Assembly: GCA_018335795.1 (NCBI GenBank)
Contig: JAGXRP010000044.1
Span: 20,664 to 84,663 of the forward strand
DNA from: Desulfobulbaceae bacterium
GTDB taxonomy: Bacteria; Bacteroidota; Ignavibacteria; Kapaibacteriales; UBA2268
Direction: 5' to 3'
Length of the DNA stretch: 64,000 bases
A program made the position numbers and the translations under genes. Under the pieces are notes generated by a model that was not told the DNA's origin, searched no databases, and saw only the letters and a list, made by a program, of their open reading frames with translations. How positions within the stretch are numbered: position 1 is the stretch's first letter; each line of letters starts with the position of its first letter. Of this stretch, positions 63,696 through 64,000 are shown piece by piece.

Positions 63696-63720
63696 TAGGG
63701 ACCGCAACAGCGTTCTGTCC
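63696..63720. repeat. Imperfect hairpin repeat (GTAGGGAC type)
   Basis: GTAGGGACCGCAACAGCG followed by TTCTGTCC can form a GGAC/GTCC hairpin. A degenerate relative (GTAGGGACAGAACAATG) is at 17641. Both lie just 3' of genes, glgP and anmK. Confidence 0.4.
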
Positions 63721-63729
63721 AAAACATAG

Positions 63730-64000
63730 GAGGCTGTCTCATAAGGGCAGCCACTTTTGTTATTTTTGTGGAAAAAAAAGAGAAAATACTAGGTGTAAAT
63801 CGGCGTCATAACAGCTGTAATCAACAATAAGTTAGCGATGCAATGAGACCAAAGTTTAAATACTATAATCAATCACAAGCGTTTCTACTTCCCCCATCTC
63901 TTGATGAAATGATTAAAGAAACTCATCCTGTTAGGACAATAAATAAAATTATTGATGAAATTGATATAAGCGATATCGAAAATAATTACATCGGTGGCGG
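63730..64000 (+). mobile_element. IS1182-type insertion sequence, left part
   Basis: The left terminal repeat begins near GGAGGCTGTCTCATAAGGG (63729-63747) and contains a GGCTG/CAGCC hairpin. The transposase starts 113 bp in. The element runs off the window, so the right end and the target duplication cannot be seen. Confidence 0.8.
63843..64000 (+). CDS. IS1182-family transposase, N-terminal fragment (cut by window)
   Basis: The last 158 bases encode MRPKFKYYNQSQAFLLPPSLDEMIKE and onward to HPVRTINKIIDEIDISDIENNYIGGG. This is the N-terminal signature of IS1182-family transposases: FKYYNQxQxxLLPPSLDExIxExHPVR, ending in a glycine run. The DDE catalytic residues lie beyond the window. The chosen start is ATG 63843. 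Transposases of this type move the element by cut-and-paste. Confidence 0.9.
   Translation, partial: MRPKFKYYNQSQAFLLPPSLDEMIKETHPVRTINKIIDEIDISDIENNYIGG

Noticed and set aside
1..64000. CRISPR arrays, tRNA or rRNA genes, prophage and defence systems
   Set aside because: I saw no regularly spaced repeats, no tRNA T-loop patterns with matching stems, and no phage or defence gene cassettes anywhere in the window.

Overview
The window is about 64 kb of AT-rich bacterial chromosome from the Bacteroidota/Chlorobi (FCB) side of the tree. Three kinds of evidence point there. Promoters have the form TTTG, 19 bases, TAnnTTTG (22568, 24800, and a near match at 45262). A secreted deiminase ends in a type IX secretion (T9SS) sorting domain. 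Gene order such as pheT, coiled-coil gene, zapA, rny fits the group. Unlike class Bacteroidia, many genes keep clear Shine-Dalgarno (SD) sites and GTG or TTG starts, and the ribonucleotide reductase is the B12-dependent type. A deep lineage such as Ignavibacteria or Kapabacteria is my best guess, at low confidence, because no rRNA gene is present.

Layout. 1-22.4 kb is housekeeping and accessory genes: a RelA/SpoT-type alarmone enzyme with a degraded synthetase half, an L,D-carboxypeptidase, a TPR protein, DUF2851, an Nramp-like transporter, murA, a seven-PAS protein with no output domain, a PiT phosphate transporter, hemW with a flavin reductase, glycogen phosphorylase, a secreted SUMF1-fold/FN3 gene pair and a RecQ helicase. 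22.6-43.8 kb is the merged str, S10, spc and alpha ribosomal cluster. It runs fusA(1)-rpsL-rpsG-fusA(2)-tuf-rpsJ to secY-map-infA-rpmJ-rpsM-rpsK-rpoA-rplQ. Two different EF-G genes flank rpsL-rpsG, and rpsD is missing between rpsK and rpoA.

43.8-52.5 kb holds a LolD-type ATPase, a PAP2 phosphatase, nrdJ behind a roughly 125-nt structured leader, an aminotransferase, and a peptidylarginine/agmatine deiminase with a T9SS tail. 52.6-59.0 kb is a minus-strand division/RNA-decay/tRNA-charging block: pheT, a 540-residue coiled-coil protein, zapA, a probable 6S RNA and rny. 59.1-63.7 kb holds yjbQ, acpS, a sirtuin, a Gfo/Idh/MocA oxidoreductase, a small secreted protein and anmK. The window ends inside an IS1182-type insertion sequence.

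How the genes fit together: translation dominates (about 30 genes, probably transcribed from at least two promoters). Three cell-wall genes (ldcA-like, murA, anmK) serve peptidoglycan synthesis and recycling. Several secreted or envelope proteins suggest a didermous cell using T9SS. I found no CRISPR array, no tRNA or rRNA gene, and no prophage or defence island. The most notable items are the paired EF-Gs, the nrdJ leader, the degenerate RelA/SpoT synthetase, the terminator that abuts the lolD start codon, and repeat sequences, one of which lies inside a coding region.
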